From Fragilariopsis cylindrus CCMP1102 (Eukaryota; Bacillariophyta; Bacillariophyceae; Bacillariales; Bacillariaceae), in the NCBI GenBank assembly GCA_900095095.1, contig FMBT01000289.1, positions 1,054,001 through 1,118,000 on the forward strand: a stretch of 64,000 nt of DNA. Reading direction: 5' to 3'. Numbering within the stretch: position 1 is the stretch's first letter; each line of letters starts with the position of its first letter. The translations under genes were made by a program, and so were the position numbers. The notes beneath the pieces were generated by a model that worked only from the letters and a program-made list of their open reading frames with translations, was not told where the DNA came from and searched no databases. Below, in pieces: positions 63,611 through 64,000 of the stretch.

Positions 63611-64000
63611 TCTTTTTTCTTTGTGAGTTATCTCTATTTATTATGTTTTATTATATATTATGTTCAGAGTCAAATTTAAAATGTGTGGTAAAATAAGTAC
63701 GATGTTAAAATATGAAGTGATTTCCAAAATGAGTGTGTCGTCGAAATAAAAATTGAGCAAAATGTTTTTGGATTTTTCCATCCCCCTATCATATAACGGA
63801 AATATACAGACGTTAATGTGGACAAATTTCTGTCGTCATGCTCGCGAGGAAGTCAGGAACAAAATAAATTACATAGTAAAATGAACAGATAACACTTTAA
63901 ATAACCAAGTCGTGTGGACTTTTTCGTTCTACAGTAATTAAGATGCGTTGCACGTGTGATAAATTTCTTTCAACGCTCAAATCGCTTACAAATCTTCTTC
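63611..64000. other. Right window edge, no gene seen
   Basis: 390 bp of AT-rich DNA that includes the IF-3 promoter region. No ORF of note. Confidence 0.4.

Overview
The window looks like a piece of a diatom (stramenopile) nuclear genome. The evidence is: AT-rich intergenic DNA full of tri- and tetranucleotide repeats; GT-AG introns mostly of 70-205 nt; a copia-type retrotransposon whose Gag and Pol resemble the diatom CoDi lineages; and ordinary eukaryotic housekeeping genes (PRP22/DHX8, MRG15, Aurora kinase, EMC6, FCF1, CIR1, AFG2, organellar IF-3). Species cannot be named from the sequence alone.

Layout. 1-2371 (-): 5' part of a PRP22/DHX8 spliceosomal DEAH helicase running off the left edge. 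2572-9781: a minus-strand copia element with two 116-bp LTRs that are identical by eye, a gag ORF, an in-frame UGA, a protease-integrase ORF, a short frame-disrupted junction and an RT-RNase H ORF. 10095-15275: a membrane sulfotransferase (+), a single-pass membrane protein of unknown role (-) and a nitroreductase-like protein (-). 15492-22459: a 6.97-kb DNA transposon with 98-bp terminal inverted repeats and a CAG target duplication. It carries a DDE transposase, an LRR gene, a three-exon acidic gene, two diverged 260-bp direct repeats and TTCTAAA-rich subterminal arrays. 22460-24077: no convincing gene. 24078-34410: a PDZ-PX-VPS9 RabGEF (-), a predicted secreted amidohydrolase-like protein (-), an MRG15/EAF3 chromatin protein (+) and Aurora kinase (-). 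35182-48049: a membrane-linked dual-specificity phosphatase, an MFS transporter, a multi-pass hypothetical, a probably broken Cys-rich membrane protein gene, a nucleotide-sugar transporter, SDHAF1-like LYR protein, EMC6, FCF1 and a small acidic protein with a 10-nt first exon. 49482-63610: a type II glycosyltransferase-like protein, an LRR protein, a basic low-complexity protein, CIR1, an AFG2/SPATA5-type AAA+ ATPase and organellar IF-3.

The genes do not form operons. Neighbours are often divergent, sharing 0.4-0.8 kb upstream regions (28.6k/30.6k, 33.4k/35.2k, 36.3k/38.4k, 42.9k/43.7k, 52.1k/54.5k, 57.1k/59.2k). Functional themes seen are RNA processing and ribosome biogenesis (PRP22, CIR1, FCF1, AFG2), Golgi/ER glycan and membrane biology (sulfotransferase, glycosyltransferase, nucleotide-sugar transporter, EMC6) and mitochondrial assembly/translation (SDHAF1-like, IF-3). 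The most unusual object is the composite DNA transposon at 15.5-22.5 kb with its LRR gene and undescribed accessory gene. Introns were placed by eye from splice motifs and frame continuity, and none has transcript support here.
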